Shown one piece after another: positions 22,862 through 31,581 of a DNA stretch of 64,000 bases (positions are counted from its first letter, which is position 1; each line of letters starts with the position of its first letter). The stretch spans positions 62,001 to 126,000 of the forward strand of contig NZ_RKMB01000005.1 in assembly GCF_003797765.1 (NCBI RefSeq), given 5' to 3'. This DNA is from Ramlibacter sp. WS9 (GTDB lineage: Bacteria > Pseudomonadota > Gammaproteobacteria > Burkholderiales > Burkholderiaceae_C). The notes under the pieces were generated by a model that was given only the letters and a program-made list of their open reading frames with translations, ran no database searches and had not been told where the DNA came from. The position numbers and the translations under genes were made by a program.

Positions 22862-25174
22862 ATGAATCGCAGTTCTATCTTCGCCGGCGCCTTCAGCCTG
22901 ATCGCTGCAGCCGCCATTCTTACGGCGTGCGGCGGAGGCGGCAGCAGTGCCGAGGCGCCCATGTCGGCCAGCACCGAGCTGAATGGCGTCCTTCTGTCCG
23001 GCTCGGGCGGCGGCACCAAGGTTTTCCTCGATCTCAACAACAATCAGGCGTTCGACGAGGGTGAGCCCGAGTCGGCCCCCGCTGCCGACGGCAGCTTCAA
23101 CCTGGCCATCGGATCGCGCTCCGCAGGCGAGCTGGCCTCGGCCATGCTGGTCGCGCAAGTGCCCGACACCGCACGCGATGCCGACGACGCCGGTTTAACG
23201 TTGAAAGAAGCCGGCCGCGGCCCCTTGCACCTCATGTCTCCCTCCGCGGCGTTCGTGAAGGTGGACGGCGTCGGACGCCAAAAGGCCGGCCGGGCTGTCA
23301 TCAGCCCGCTCACCACGCTGGTGGCCGCCGAAGTCGCATTCAACGGCATGACGCCGGAGCAGGCGGCCGAGACGGTGCAAAAGGATCTGGACCTGGGCGC
23401 CCGCAATCCGATGGCCGACTACAAGGCCGGTGCCGATGGCGTCCTGGGCAATATCGCGCGTGCCACCGCCATCGTTCTGGGCGAATCGCCCGTGACCGCC
23501 GGCGAGCCGGCGCGTCAACAGCTTGCCCTCGCGGTTAACGCCACCAAGAAGGCGTTGCCTTCGGTGATCAAGAGCCTCAACCTGGACCAGGACAAGCAAG
23601 CCCTCGTGACCGTGGGAGCGGTCAAGGGTGCCCTGAAGGCGGCGCCGATGTCTGCGCCAGGGGGCGACATGTCGATCGCCGCGCTGGCCGCCAGCGGTAA
23701 CCGCTTCATCGTCAGGTTCCGCGACGGTGCTCCTGATCCGGCCGAGCGGGTCAACGCCCTGGCGGGCAATGGCCGGGGCCAAGTGCGCCACACATTCTCG
23801 AAGGCATTCAAGGGCTTCGCCGTCACTGTGCCGGCCGATGCCGTCCAGGCCTTCCTGGAATCGACGCTGCAAGATCCGAACGTCGACTACGTGGAGGCCG
23901 ATCAGATCGTGAAGGCGACCCAGACCGTCGTGAACAACGCCATCTGGAGCCTGGACCGCACCGACCAGCGCGCGCTGCCGCTCAGCACGACGTATTCGTA
24001 TTTTTCGACGGGTGCGGGTGTGCGGGCGTACATCATCGACACGGGCATCCTGACGACTCACTCCGAGTTCACCGGCCGCATGGCTCCCGGCTTCACGGCC
24101 ATTCTCGACGGCCGCGGCACCAACGACTGCAACGGCCACGGCACACACGTGGCAGGCACCGTGGGAGGCAGGAGCTGGGGGATGGCCAGAGGCGTGACGC
24201 TGGTTCCCGTGCGCGTGCTCGATTGCACGGGCAGCGGTTTCATGAGCGACGTCATCGCCGGCATCGACTGGGTGGTGGCGAATGGCACCAAGCCGGCCGT
24301 CATCAACATGTCGCTGGGTGGCGGCTTCTCGGCATCGGTGAACCAGGCGGTTGCCAATGCCGTGGCGGCCGGCTTCACCGTCAGCGTGGCTGCCGGTAAC
24401 AGCAGCCTGAACGCATGCAATTACTCGCCAGCCAGTGAACCATCGGCGATCACCGTCGCTGCGTCGACCCGAGTGGACGCGCGCGCCTCGTATTCCAACT
24501 ACGGCACATGCGTCGACATCTTCGCACCGGGCTCCTCCGTCACTTCCGCCGCCATCACGTCCAACACCTCCATCGCAACGCTGAGCGGCACCTCCATGGC
24601 GGCGCCGCACATCGCGGGGCTGGCCGCGATGTACCTGCAGTCGAATCCGCTGGCGACGCCAGCCGCGGTGGCCGCGACCATCAAGGCAGCCGCTACGTTG
24701 GGCAAGATCACCGATGCCGGGGCCGGTTCGCCCAATGCATTGATCTATACCGAACTGAACCCGGTCACGCCGCCGCCGGACCCGGGCATCTCGGACCCGG
24801 ATCCGGGCATTTCCGATCCCACCCCGGGCATCTCGGATCCCGTGCCTCCCGTGGCGCCGGCGTCGGTCTCCGTCGCCGCACTGAGCGGGAATGCGCGCTG
24901 GGAGAGCCGAGGCTGGCGCACGGCGATCACGGTGGCCGCGAAGAACCAGAAGGGCGTTCTCGTGTCCGGCGCTGTTGTGCGGGGTAACTTCTCTGTGGGC
25001 GGCAGTGCACTCACCTGCACCACGGCCCCCAATGGCACCTGTGTCATCACCAGCGGCCTGATCAGCAGCCAGTCGGGACAGACGCAGTTCGGCGTCAGTT
25101 ACATCACATTGGCCGGCCACCCGTACAACCCGGCGTTGAACGCCAAGACGTCCGTCACCGTCAAGAGGCCGTGA
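22862..25174 (+). CDS. Subtilisin-like S8 peptidase, predicted lipoprotein
   Basis: 770 residues from the ATG at 22862; GGAGGAA lies about 11 bases upstream. The lipobox LTAC puts the lipid on Cys23, followed by GGGGSS. Next comes a domain starting LNGVLLSGSGGGTKVFLDLNNNQAFDEGEPES, whose Asp-rich loop may bind calcium. An I9-type propeptide (FIVRFRDGAPDPAERV) precedes the S8 catalytic domain: Asp in AYIIDTGI, His in GHGTHVAGTVGG, Ser in LSGTSMAAPHIAGLAA. A Pro/Asp linker repeats PGISDP three times. A C-terminal beta domain resembling bacterial Ig-like folds ends it. It is probably cell-surface or secreted. Confidence 0.9.
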   Translation: MNRSSIFAGAFSLIAAAAILTACGGGGSSAEAPMSASTELNGVLLSGSGGGTKVFLDLNNNQAFDEGEPESAPAADGSFNLAIGSRSAGELASAMLVAQVPDTARDADDAGLTLKEAGRGPLHLMSPSAAFVKVDGVGRQKAGRAVISPLTTLVAAEVAFNGMTPEQAAETVQKDLDLGARNPMADYKAGADGVLGNIARATAIVLGESPVTAGEPARQQLALAVNATKKALPSVIKSLNLDQDKQALVTVGAVKGALKAAPMSAPGGDMSIAALAASGNRFIVRFRDGAPDPAERVNALAGNGRGQVRHTFSKAFKGFAVTVPADAVQAFLESTLQDPNVDYVEADQIVKATQTVVNNAIWSLDRTDQRALPLSTTYSYFSTGAGVRAYIIDTGILTTHSEFTGRMAPGFTAILDGRGTNDCNGHGTHVAGTVGGRSWGMARGVTLVPVRVLDCTGSGFMSDVIAGIDWVVANGTKPAVINMSLGGGFSASVNQAVANAVAAGFTVSVAAGNSSLNACNYSPASEPSAITVAASTRVDARASYSNYGTCVDIFAPGSSVTSAAITSNTSIATLSGTSMAAPHIAGLAAMYLQSNPLATPAAVAATIKAAATLGKITDAGAGSPNALIYTELNPVTPPPDPGISDPDPGISDPTPGISDPVPPVAPASVSVAALSGNARWESRGWRTAITVAAKNQKGVLVSGAVVRGNFSVGGSALTCTTAPNGTCVITSGLISSQSGQTQFGVSYITLAGHPYNPALNAKTSVTVKRP

Positions 25175-25179
25175 ATCTG

Positions 25180-25202
25180 GGGCGCCCCCGCTTGGGGCGC
25201 CC
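25180..25202. terminator. GC hairpin between convergent genes
   Basis: A perfect 9 bp inverted repeat, GGGCGCCCC (25180-25188) and GGGGCGCCC (25194-25202), loop of 5 bases, fills the 30-base gap between the S8 peptidase and the O-ligase gene stops. It could terminate both strands, but neither side has a U-run. Confidence 0.5.
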
Positions 25203-25204
25203 GG

Positions 25205-26914
25205 CTATTGCGATGAGGGCGCGCTCCGCCGCAGCCATGCGGCGTGTGCCACGGGAAACGCGGCTCGGTAGCGGGCCGCTTCCGCCGCCGCTTCGGTATC
25301 CAGCCCCAGCAACCGCGCGGCGTCGATGCGCTTTTCGATGACCCGGGGTTCGGGCGAAAAGTGCATCACTTGGCTCGCCAGTGCGTAAGCGTCCTTCGCC
25401 GTCTCCGCATGGAGCGGAATCCGCGCCAGTTGTGCGTACGCCAGTTGGTCGCGAAACAGCCAGGTCGACCGCACCTTGGCGAAGGTGTCGTCCTGATACG
25501 CCTGTGCGCGGGCTGCCGTGGGTAGATAGAGCTGCCTGACCCGGTGGTAATCCCACGCCGCATAGGCCGCGATCGCAGCGAATCCAGCCGCCGCCAAGCC
25601 GAGCCCGATGCGTGAAACGGGCAGGCCGGTGCGTGAGCCGCACAGCATGCCCAGGCAGAGGCCGAGCGCAATCTGGAAGGGCCCGTACCACAGCGGATAT
25701 TCGACCAGGCTGTGCAAGCCGATCAGCGCGATGACGCCCCATGCCAGCCCGCGGGCCGGGTCGCTTTGCGCCCATGGCCGGGCGCGGACAATGGCCCAGA
25801 GGCACACTGCGCACAGCACCAACGCGGCCGGCACACCGAATTCAACGGCCACGTGCAGAGGCAGGGTGTGCGCATTGAACACCAAGGCGCAGAACCGGGG
25901 CTCGAAGTTGCCCATGTAGAACGAGTGGGCAAGTTCGCGCCAACCCCAGCCCCACCACGGGCGCTCGAGTACGAGCTGCATCATGTTCTGCCAGAGCACG
26001 GTGCGGCTTGAACACAAAGGCACATCACCGGCAAGCCGATGCACGAGGCTCGGCCCCGAACGCCCAGCGCCGTCGAAAACAAAAAACAGCGCCAGCGCCG
26101 CCGCCAGGTAGCAGAGCAGGGGGACGAACAGCCATGCTGCCCGCGACATTGCCCGCCTGTGCCACCACGCCGCCAAGCCCAGGACGGCAATCAGCTGCAC
26201 CGCGCCCGTGCGCGACGCGGAAGCGGCCGTGCCGGCACACAGCAGCAACGTGGCGGCCGCCGCCAGCCAGCGCGGCAGGGCGGGCTTGCCGTGCAGTGTC
26301 AGCCACACAGCGCAAAGCAGGCCGATGTTGGCCAGTGTTGCGTAGTGGTTCTTCTGCCGCAGGTTGCCGTAGGCGTGCCGCTCCGGCGAGTAGGCCGCCA
26401 ACGGCCCCAGCCAATCCGATACGCCGAAGTACTGAGCGAGCGCGATCACCGTGCTGAGGAGCGCGGCGACCAGCCAGACCCACGCGAGAAGCGATGCCGA
26501 CCACGGAAAGACCTCTTCGCCCGTTCGCGCTATCGCGCCGAGCGCCGAACAGGCCAAGATGGCCGCCAGCACCAGCCACGCGGCGACGGCGGGAGGAGAG
26601 GGTGCGAAACTGCCGCTCGCGACGAAATCGGAAACCCAGATGAGGACAGCGCCCGCGGCAGCCACTGCGGGAAGCACGCGAGGGACTTCGGTGCGCGCCT
26701 CCATCGCCGACACGGCCAGCAACAGCACCACGCACAACAGCGAGACCAGCAAGGGCTCGACGGCGTACGTGGGCCCCCTGGCCGCGGGGTGCAACCAGGG
26801 ATAGGCAAGGCATGCGAACGCGGCGGCCAGACGGGCCGCGCGCGCGTAGGAGGTTCGACTCTGGAGCGGCGCGGACGCTGTGCTTGCGCTCATGCCCGCA
26901 TCATACGGGGGCAT
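25205..26914 (-). CDS. PglL/Wzy-type O-oligosaccharyl ligase
   Basis: Multi-pass inner-membrane protein of 569 residues (562 from the second ATG at 26893) with about 10-12 hydrophobic segments. AYGNLRQKNHYATLANIG matches the conserved N-R-Q-x-N-H motif of PglL-type protein O-oligosaccharyltransferases, and SLVEYPLWYGPFQIALGL matches their C-terminal Wzy_C_2 region. A soluble C-terminal part of about 110 residues follows. Such enzymes move lipid-linked glycans onto pilin or other periplasmic proteins. No pilin or glycan-building genes are nearby, so O-antigen ligase remains possible. Confidence 0.75.
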   Translation of the reverse strand: MPPYDAGMSASTASAPLQSRTSYARAARLAAAFACLAYPWLHPAARGPTYAVEPLLVSLLCVVLLLAVSAMEARTEVPRVLPAVAAAGAVLIWVSDFVASGSFAPSPPAVAAWLVLAAILACSALGAIARTGEEVFPWSASLLAWVWLVAALLSTVIALAQYFGVSDWLGPLAAYSPERHAYGNLRQKNHYATLANIGLLCAVWLTLHGKPALPRWLAAAATLLLCAGTAASASRTGAVQLIAVLGLAAWWHRRAMSRAAWLFVPLLCYLAAALALFFVFDGAGRSGPSLVHRLAGDVPLCSSRTVLWQNMMQLVLERPWWGWGWRELAHSFYMGNFEPRFCALVFNAHTLPLHVAVEFGVPAALVLCAVCLWAIVRARPWAQSDPARGLAWGVIALIGLHSLVEYPLWYGPFQIALGLCLGMLCGSRTGLPVSRIGLGLAAAGFAAIAAYAAWDYHRVRQLYLPTAARAQAYQDDTFAKVRSTWLFRDQLAYAQLARIPLHAETAKDAYALASQVMHFSPEPRVIEKRIDAARLLGLDTEAAAEAARYRAAFPVAHAAWLRRSAPSSQ

Positions 26915-26930
26915 GAGCGGGTCAGGCCGC

Positions 26931-29108
26931 TCAGGTGCCGATCACGCCCCCGTCGTTGCGCGTGATCACGATCGTGGCCGAGCGTGGGCGCGCCGTCGCG
27001 CCGCCGGCGCCATAGCCGGCGTTGCCCGGCCAGTGGCTCAGGTACTTGGTCGGGTCCGCAAGGTTGGCCTTGCTGATCGCCTCGCCCGGGTGCTGGATGT
27101 TGACGAAGATGGTCTTGCCGTCCGGCGTCTCGCTGATGCCCGTGATCTCGCAGTCCTTGGGGCCGACGAGGAAGCGGCGCAGCGTCTCCGCCGTCGGCTT
27201 CGCGCCCACCCGCGTTTGTACCGCGAGCGTGCTGCCGTCGGCCTTGGTGTACGAGAGCGTGGGGGTCGTGCCGTCACCGACCGTGCCCGGCTTGCCGATG
27301 AGCATCATGCAGTTGGTGGCGTCGGTGTAGGCACCATCATCGGTCTGGATGAAGCACAGGCCGGTCTTCGGGCTGAACCACAGGCCGTCGGGGCTGGAGA
27401 AATCCTGGTCGGCCGTCAGCGCCGACAGGTTGACCTTGCCCAGGTCGGCATCCGATTGCGCGCCGAAGAGGTAGACGTCCCAGGTGAAGGCGGTGGCAGC
27501 GCTTTCGGAAGCGGTTTCCTTCAGGCGGATGATGTGGCCGTTGACGTTGCCCGGCGCATTTGCGGCCGTCGGTGCGTCGGTGTAGGAGCGCGGGTTGGCG
27601 GCGTCCACCGCCATTTGCGACGAGCCAGAAGGCTCGACCTTGCGGTTGCTGTTGTTGGTGAGTGTGTAGTACACCTCGCCGGTCACTGGATGCACGGCAC
27701 ACCACTCGGGGCGGTCCATCTTGGTGGCGCCCACCGCGTCGGCGGCCAGGCGTGCGTTCACCAGCACGTCGCCCTGGTCGGCAAAGTCGTACGCCGCATG
27801 GGCGGCGATCGCGCTGTTGGCGATGTTCAGTTCGATCCACTGGCCCGTGCCGTCGGCATTGAACTTCGCGACATACAGCTTGCCGCTGTCCAGGTACTTG
27901 TCGCCGGTGGTGATGCGGTTCGCGGGTGACGCATCGGCCGCGTCCCAGTTCGCTGCGGACACGAACTTGTAGATGTATTCCCCGCGCGAGTCGTCGCCCA
28001 TGTAGACGGCCAGCGGCTTGCCGGCCGCAGGCTTGCCGAAGGCGGCGCTTTCGTGGGCGAACCGGCCGAGCGCCGTGCGCTTGCGGATGGCCACGTTCTT
28101 GTCGTACGGGTCGATCTCCACCATGTAGCCGAAGGTGTTGAGTTCGTTGCGGTAGTCGTCGGAGCCGTCGGTCGACGCGCCCGTTTGCGTGATGTCGAAG
28201 CGCGCGTACTTGTCTTCTGCGCCCGCGGTTTCCCAGCCGTGGCGGCTCGCGCTGTTCTTGGCCCGGCCGTAACGCGCCAGCGACACATTGCCGCGCGCCG
28301 TGGCGCCGCCGCGTGCGGCTTCATCGTCTGCGCGCTTGAAGTAGCCGGACCAGTTTTCCTCGCCGGTCAGGAAAGTGGCCCACGGCGTGTAGCCGGTGCC
28401 GCAGTTGTTGATGGTGCCGCGGCAATCGTTGCCTGAGGCCGAGAACTTCGTCTTCACGAGCGCGTTGCCGCGCGCGGGGCCGTTCAGCAGCATCGACGTC
28501 ATCGGCGTGATGCGGCGATTGAAAGCCGAGTCTTTCTGGGCCGCGAACTTGCCGTTCACCTTGCGCACTTCGACGACGGACACGCCGTGTGCCGGGATTT
28601 CCTTGTCGGCCTCCGCGGCCGGGCGCGGGTTGGGCGTGGTGCCGCCGGCGTGCAGGAACTGGTCGGTCAAGGCCTCATGGTTCATCGCCAGCAGGCCGCG
28701 CTCGGAGCCGGTCGCGTCGCGCGCCGTCCCGGTGGCGTTCAGGCCGAAGTACTCCATGCCGTCGTGGTGGTCCCCGGCGCGCTGCTCGAAGCCCGTGTCG
28801 GTGCCGTCATTCTTGTAGTCAGGGGTCGCTGCCGTCAGCGGGTCGCCCAGCGCGTAGATCACGGTCGCGGTGTAGCCGGCCGGCACGGTGAGCACGTCGG
28901 CTGTGCTCTTGGCGACGGCGGGGAAGCTGAGAGGCGCCGCGGCCTCGTCGTCGCTGCCGCCGCAGGCCACGAGCGGGAGCGACCCCAGCACGGCCGCACC
29001 GGCGGTGCCCATGCTGACGCGCAGCACATTGCGGCGCGAAAGGCGCGCGTCCAGCACGTCGTTGAAGGAGGGGTTGCTACTGTTGTTGAAATCTTCGTCG
29101 TGGCTCAT
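26931..29108 (-). CDS. phoX: PhoX-family alkaline phosphatase, copy 1
   Basis: Tat-exported phosphatase (DUF839/PhoX family) that frees phosphate from organic phosphomonoesters, using calcium and iron. The 725 residues have a twin-arginine signal LSRRNVLRVSMGTAG ending near LPLVACGG. Family motifs include DHHDGMEYFGL, LLAMNHEALTD, YTPWATFLTGEENWSGYFK, GRFAHESAAF, YMGDDSRGEYIYKF and RPEWCAVHP. It is a tandem paralog of the gene at 29205-31397. A PhoB box stands 61 bases upstream of its ATG, so phosphate-starvation control is likely. Confidence 0.93.
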   Translation of the reverse strand: MSHDEDFNNSSNPSFNDVLDARLSRRNVLRVSMGTAGAAVLGSLPLVACGGSDDEAAAPLSFPAVAKSTADVLTVPAGYTATVIYALGDPLTAATPDYKNDGTDTGFEQRAGDHHDGMEYFGLNATGTARDATGSERGLLAMNHEALTDQFLHAGGTTPNPRPAAEADKEIPAHGVSVVEVRKVNGKFAAQKDSAFNRRITPMTSMLLNGPARGNALVKTKFSASGNDCRGTINNCGTGYTPWATFLTGEENWSGYFKRADDEAARGGATARGNVSLARYGRAKNSASRHGWETAGAEDKYARFDITQTGASTDGSDDYRNELNTFGYMVEIDPYDKNVAIRKRTALGRFAHESAAFGKPAAGKPLAVYMGDDSRGEYIYKFVSAANWDAADASPANRITTGDKYLDSGKLYVAKFNADGTGQWIELNIANSAIAAHAAYDFADQGDVLVNARLAADAVGATKMDRPEWCAVHPVTGEVYYTLTNNSNRKVEPSGSSQMAVDAANPRSYTDAPTAANAPGNVNGHIIRLKETASESAATAFTWDVYLFGAQSDADLGKVNLSALTADQDFSSPDGLWFSPKTGLCFIQTDDGAYTDATNCMMLIGKPGTVGDGTTPTLSYTKADGSTLAVQTRVGAKPTAETLRRFLVGPKDCEITGISETPDGKTIFVNIQHPGEAISKANLADPTKYLSHWPGNAGYGAGGATARPRSATIVITRNDGGVIGT

Positions 29109-29152
29109 TTCTTCTCGATGCTTTCTGGGTTGTTGATCGGGATCAACCGCCG

Positions 29153-29186
29153 AGCGTAGAAAGCATTCGTGACAGCACCATGAAAC
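29153..29186 (-). promoter_or_regulatory. PhoB box and -10 for phoX copy 1
   Basis: On the minus strand the heptamers GTTTCAT and CTGTCAC, 4 bases apart, occupy 29169-29186. They are followed by a 10-base spacer and a -10-like TACGCT (29153-29158). The fasciclin promoter has the same spacer and the same hexamer. Confidence 0.7.
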
Positions 29187-29204
29187 GGTGTCACGCGGCC
29201 GGGA

Positions 29205-31397
29205 TCAGGCGCCGATCAGCCCGCCGTCGTTGCGCGTGATCACTATCGTCGCCGAGCGCGGACGCGCCGTCGCGCCGCCCGGCCCATAGCCGGCGTTGCC
29301 CGGCCAGTGGCTCAGGTACCTCGAAGGGGTCGCGAGGTCTGCCTTGCTGATCGTCTCACCCGGGTGCTGGATGTTGACGAAGATGGTCTTGCCGTCCGGC
29401 GTCTCGCTGATGCCTGTGATCTCGCAGTCCTTGGGCCCGACGAGGAAGCGGCGCAGCGTATCGGCGGTCGGCTTGGCGCCCATCCGCGTGGGCACCGCAA
29501 GCGTGCTGCCGTCTTCCCTGGTGTACGACAGCGTGGGCGTCGTGCCGTCGCCGACCGCTCCGGGCTTGCCGATCAGCATCATGCAGTTGGTGGCGTCGGT
29601 GTACGCACCGTCATCGGTCTGGATGAAGCACAGGCCAGTCGTCGGGCTGAACCACAGGCCGTCGGGGCTGGAGAAATCCTGGTCCGCGGTGAGGGCGGAG
29701 AGGTTGACCTTCGCCCTGTCGGCGTCTGCTTGCGCACCGAAGAGGTAGACATCCCAGGTGAAGGCCGTCGCCGCGCTCTCGGAAGCGGTTTCCTTCAGGC
29801 GGATGATATGGCCGTTGATGTTGCCCGGCGTACTCGCTGCGGTCGGCGCGTCGGTATAGGCGCGCGGGTTGGCCGCGTCCACCCCCACATACTGAGGCGA
29901 ACCCGACAGGTCGACCTTGCGGTCGGCGTTGTGGGTGAGCGTGTAGTACACCTCGCCGGTCACCGGGTGGACGGCACACCACTCGGGGCGGTCCATCTTG
30001 GTGGCACCGGCCGCGTCGGCGGCCAGGCGCGCGTTGACCAGCACGTCGCCCTGGTTCGTGAATCCGTAGTCGGGGTGGGTGGTCACCGCGCTGTTGGCAA
30101 TGCTCAACTCGATCCACTGGCCGGTTCCGTCCGCATTGAATTTCGCGACATGCAGCTTGCCGCTGTCCAGGTACTTGTCGCCGGTGGCGATGCGATCGGC
30201 GGGGGACGCATCGTTCGTGTCCCAGCTCGCGGCAGAGACGAACTTGTAGATGTACTCCCCGCGCGAGTCGTCGCCCATGTAGGCGGCCAGCGGCTTGCCG
30301 GCCGTTGGCTTGCCGAACGCGGCGCTTTCGTGGGCTAAGCGGCCGAGCGCCGTGCGCTTGCGCAGCGCCGCGTTCTTGTCGTACGGGTCGATCTCCACCA
30401 GATAGCCGAACGTGTTGGCCTCGTTGCGGTAATCGTCCGTGCCGTCTGGAGAGCTGCCCGTCTGGGTGATGTCCCACCGCGCGTAGAGGTCGGTGGCGCC
30501 GGCGGTTTCCCAGCCATGAACGCTGGCGCTGTTCTTGGTCACGCCGTAGCGCCGCAGCGACACGCTGTCGCGTCCCATGGGGCCGCCGCGTGCGGCTTCG
30601 TCATCGCCGCGCTTGAAGAAGCCGGACCAGTTTTCCTCGCCGGTCAGCAAAGTGCCCCAAGGCGTGTAACCGGTGCCGCAGTTGCCGATGGTGCCGCGGC
30701 AATCGTTGCCTGAGGCCGAGAACTTCGTCTTCACAAGGGCGTGGCCGCGCACCGGGCCACTGAGCTGCATCGGCGTCATCGGCGTGATGCGGCGGTTGTA
30801 GGGCGATTCCTTCTGGACCGCGAACTTGCCGTTCACCTTGCGCACTTCGACGACCGAAACGCCGTGCGCAAGAATCTCCTTGTCAGCCTCGGCGGCCGGG
30901 CGAGGGTTTCGCGTGGCGCCGCCAACGTGCAGGAACTGGCTGGTGATGCCCTCGTGGTTGACTGCCAGCAGGCCACGCTCCGAACCGGACATGTCGCGCG
31001 CCGTGCCTGCGGCGTCGAGGCCGAAATACTGCATGCCGTCGTGATGGTCGCCCGCGCGCTGCTCGAAACCGGTGTCGGTACCGTCGTTCTTGAAGTCGGC
31101 GGTGGCGGATGTCAGCGGATCGCCCAGCGCGTAGATTACGGTCGCGGTGTAGCCGGCCGGCACGGTGACGGCGTCGGCCCGGTTCTTGGCGACTGCAGGA
31201 AAGCCGAGGGTGAGCGGCACGTCGGGCGCAGGTTCGTCGCCGCCGCTTCCGCAGCCCACGAGCGGCAGCGATCCCAGCACGGCAGCGCCGGCGGTCCCCA
31301 TGCCGACACGCAGCACACCGCGGCGCGACAGGCGCGCCCCGAGCACGTCCGTGAACGAAGCATTGGTGCTCTTGTTGAAATCTTTGTCGTGGCGCAC
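29205..31397 (-). CDS. phoX: PhoX-family alkaline phosphatase, copy 2
   Basis: Second PhoX, very similar to copy 1 along its whole length, clearly a tandem duplication. The Tat signal is LSRRGVLRVGMGTAG; motifs DHHDGMQYFGL, YTPWGTLLTGEENWSGFFK and YMGDDSRGEYIYKF are kept. The start is uncertain: GTG at 31397 (VRHDKDFNKS) aligns with the copy 1 ATG, while a TTG at 31406 would add three residues. No clear PhoB box was found upstream, unlike copy 1. Differences cluster in the region after the Tat signal and in surface loops. Confidence 0.9.
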   Translation of the reverse strand: MRHDKDFNKSTNASFTDVLGARLSRRGVLRVGMGTAGAAVLGSLPLVGCGSGGDEPAPDVPLTLGFPAVAKNRADAVTVPAGYTATVIYALGDPLTSATADFKNDGTDTGFEQRAGDHHDGMQYFGLDAAGTARDMSGSERGLLAVNHEGITSQFLHVGGATRNPRPAAEADKEILAHGVSVVEVRKVNGKFAVQKESPYNRRITPMTPMQLSGPVRGHALVKTKFSASGNDCRGTIGNCGTGYTPWGTLLTGEENWSGFFKRGDDEAARGGPMGRDSVSLRRYGVTKNSASVHGWETAGATDLYARWDITQTGSSPDGTDDYRNEANTFGYLVEIDPYDKNAALRKRTALGRLAHESAAFGKPTAGKPLAAYMGDDSRGEYIYKFVSAASWDTNDASPADRIATGDKYLDSGKLHVAKFNADGTGQWIELSIANSAVTTHPDYGFTNQGDVLVNARLAADAAGATKMDRPEWCAVHPVTGEVYYTLTHNADRKVDLSGSPQYVGVDAANPRAYTDAPTAASTPGNINGHIIRLKETASESAATAFTWDVYLFGAQADADRAKVNLSALTADQDFSSPDGLWFSPTTGLCFIQTDDGAYTDATNCMMLIGKPGAVGDGTTPTLSYTREDGSTLAVPTRMGAKPTADTLRRFLVGPKDCEITGISETPDGKTIFVNIQHPGETISKADLATPSRYLSHWPGNAGYGPGGATARPRSATIVITRNDGGLIGA

Positions 31398-31461
31398 GTC
31401 GTTCAAAGCCCTATCTGTTGTCTTTCATCATTTTGCAATATTGATGCGCCACCATCGCGCG

Positions 31462-31581
31462 ATGAACATTCGTCCGCTTCATCCGGTTCACATGCTCGCG
31501 CTGGGCGCCGCCGTGCTGCGGGGCCTCGCGGAGTTCGCGTCTCTGCAGCTCTGGCGGCTGCGTGAGCGGAGGCCCCGCTGA
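31462..31581 (+). CDS. Possible 39-residue small protein coupled to the next gene
   Basis: ATG at 31462 opens a frame with a hydrophobic centre (HMLALGAAVLRGLAEFASLQL) and a basic tail (RLRERRPR), like a single-pass membrane peptide. Its TGA overlaps the proposed CTG start of the peptidase gene (CTGA), and the ribosome site GCGGAGG lies within its last codons. This supports translational coupling, but no homolog is recognised. Confidence 0.4.
   Translation: MNIRPLHPVHMLALGAAVLRGLAEFASLQLWRLRERRPR

Noticed and set aside
31422..31439. PhoB-like pair CTTTCAT/TTGCAAT before the small gene and DUF2817 peptidase
   Set aside because: The second heptamer matches only 4 of 7 positions and no -10 follows; too weak to list.
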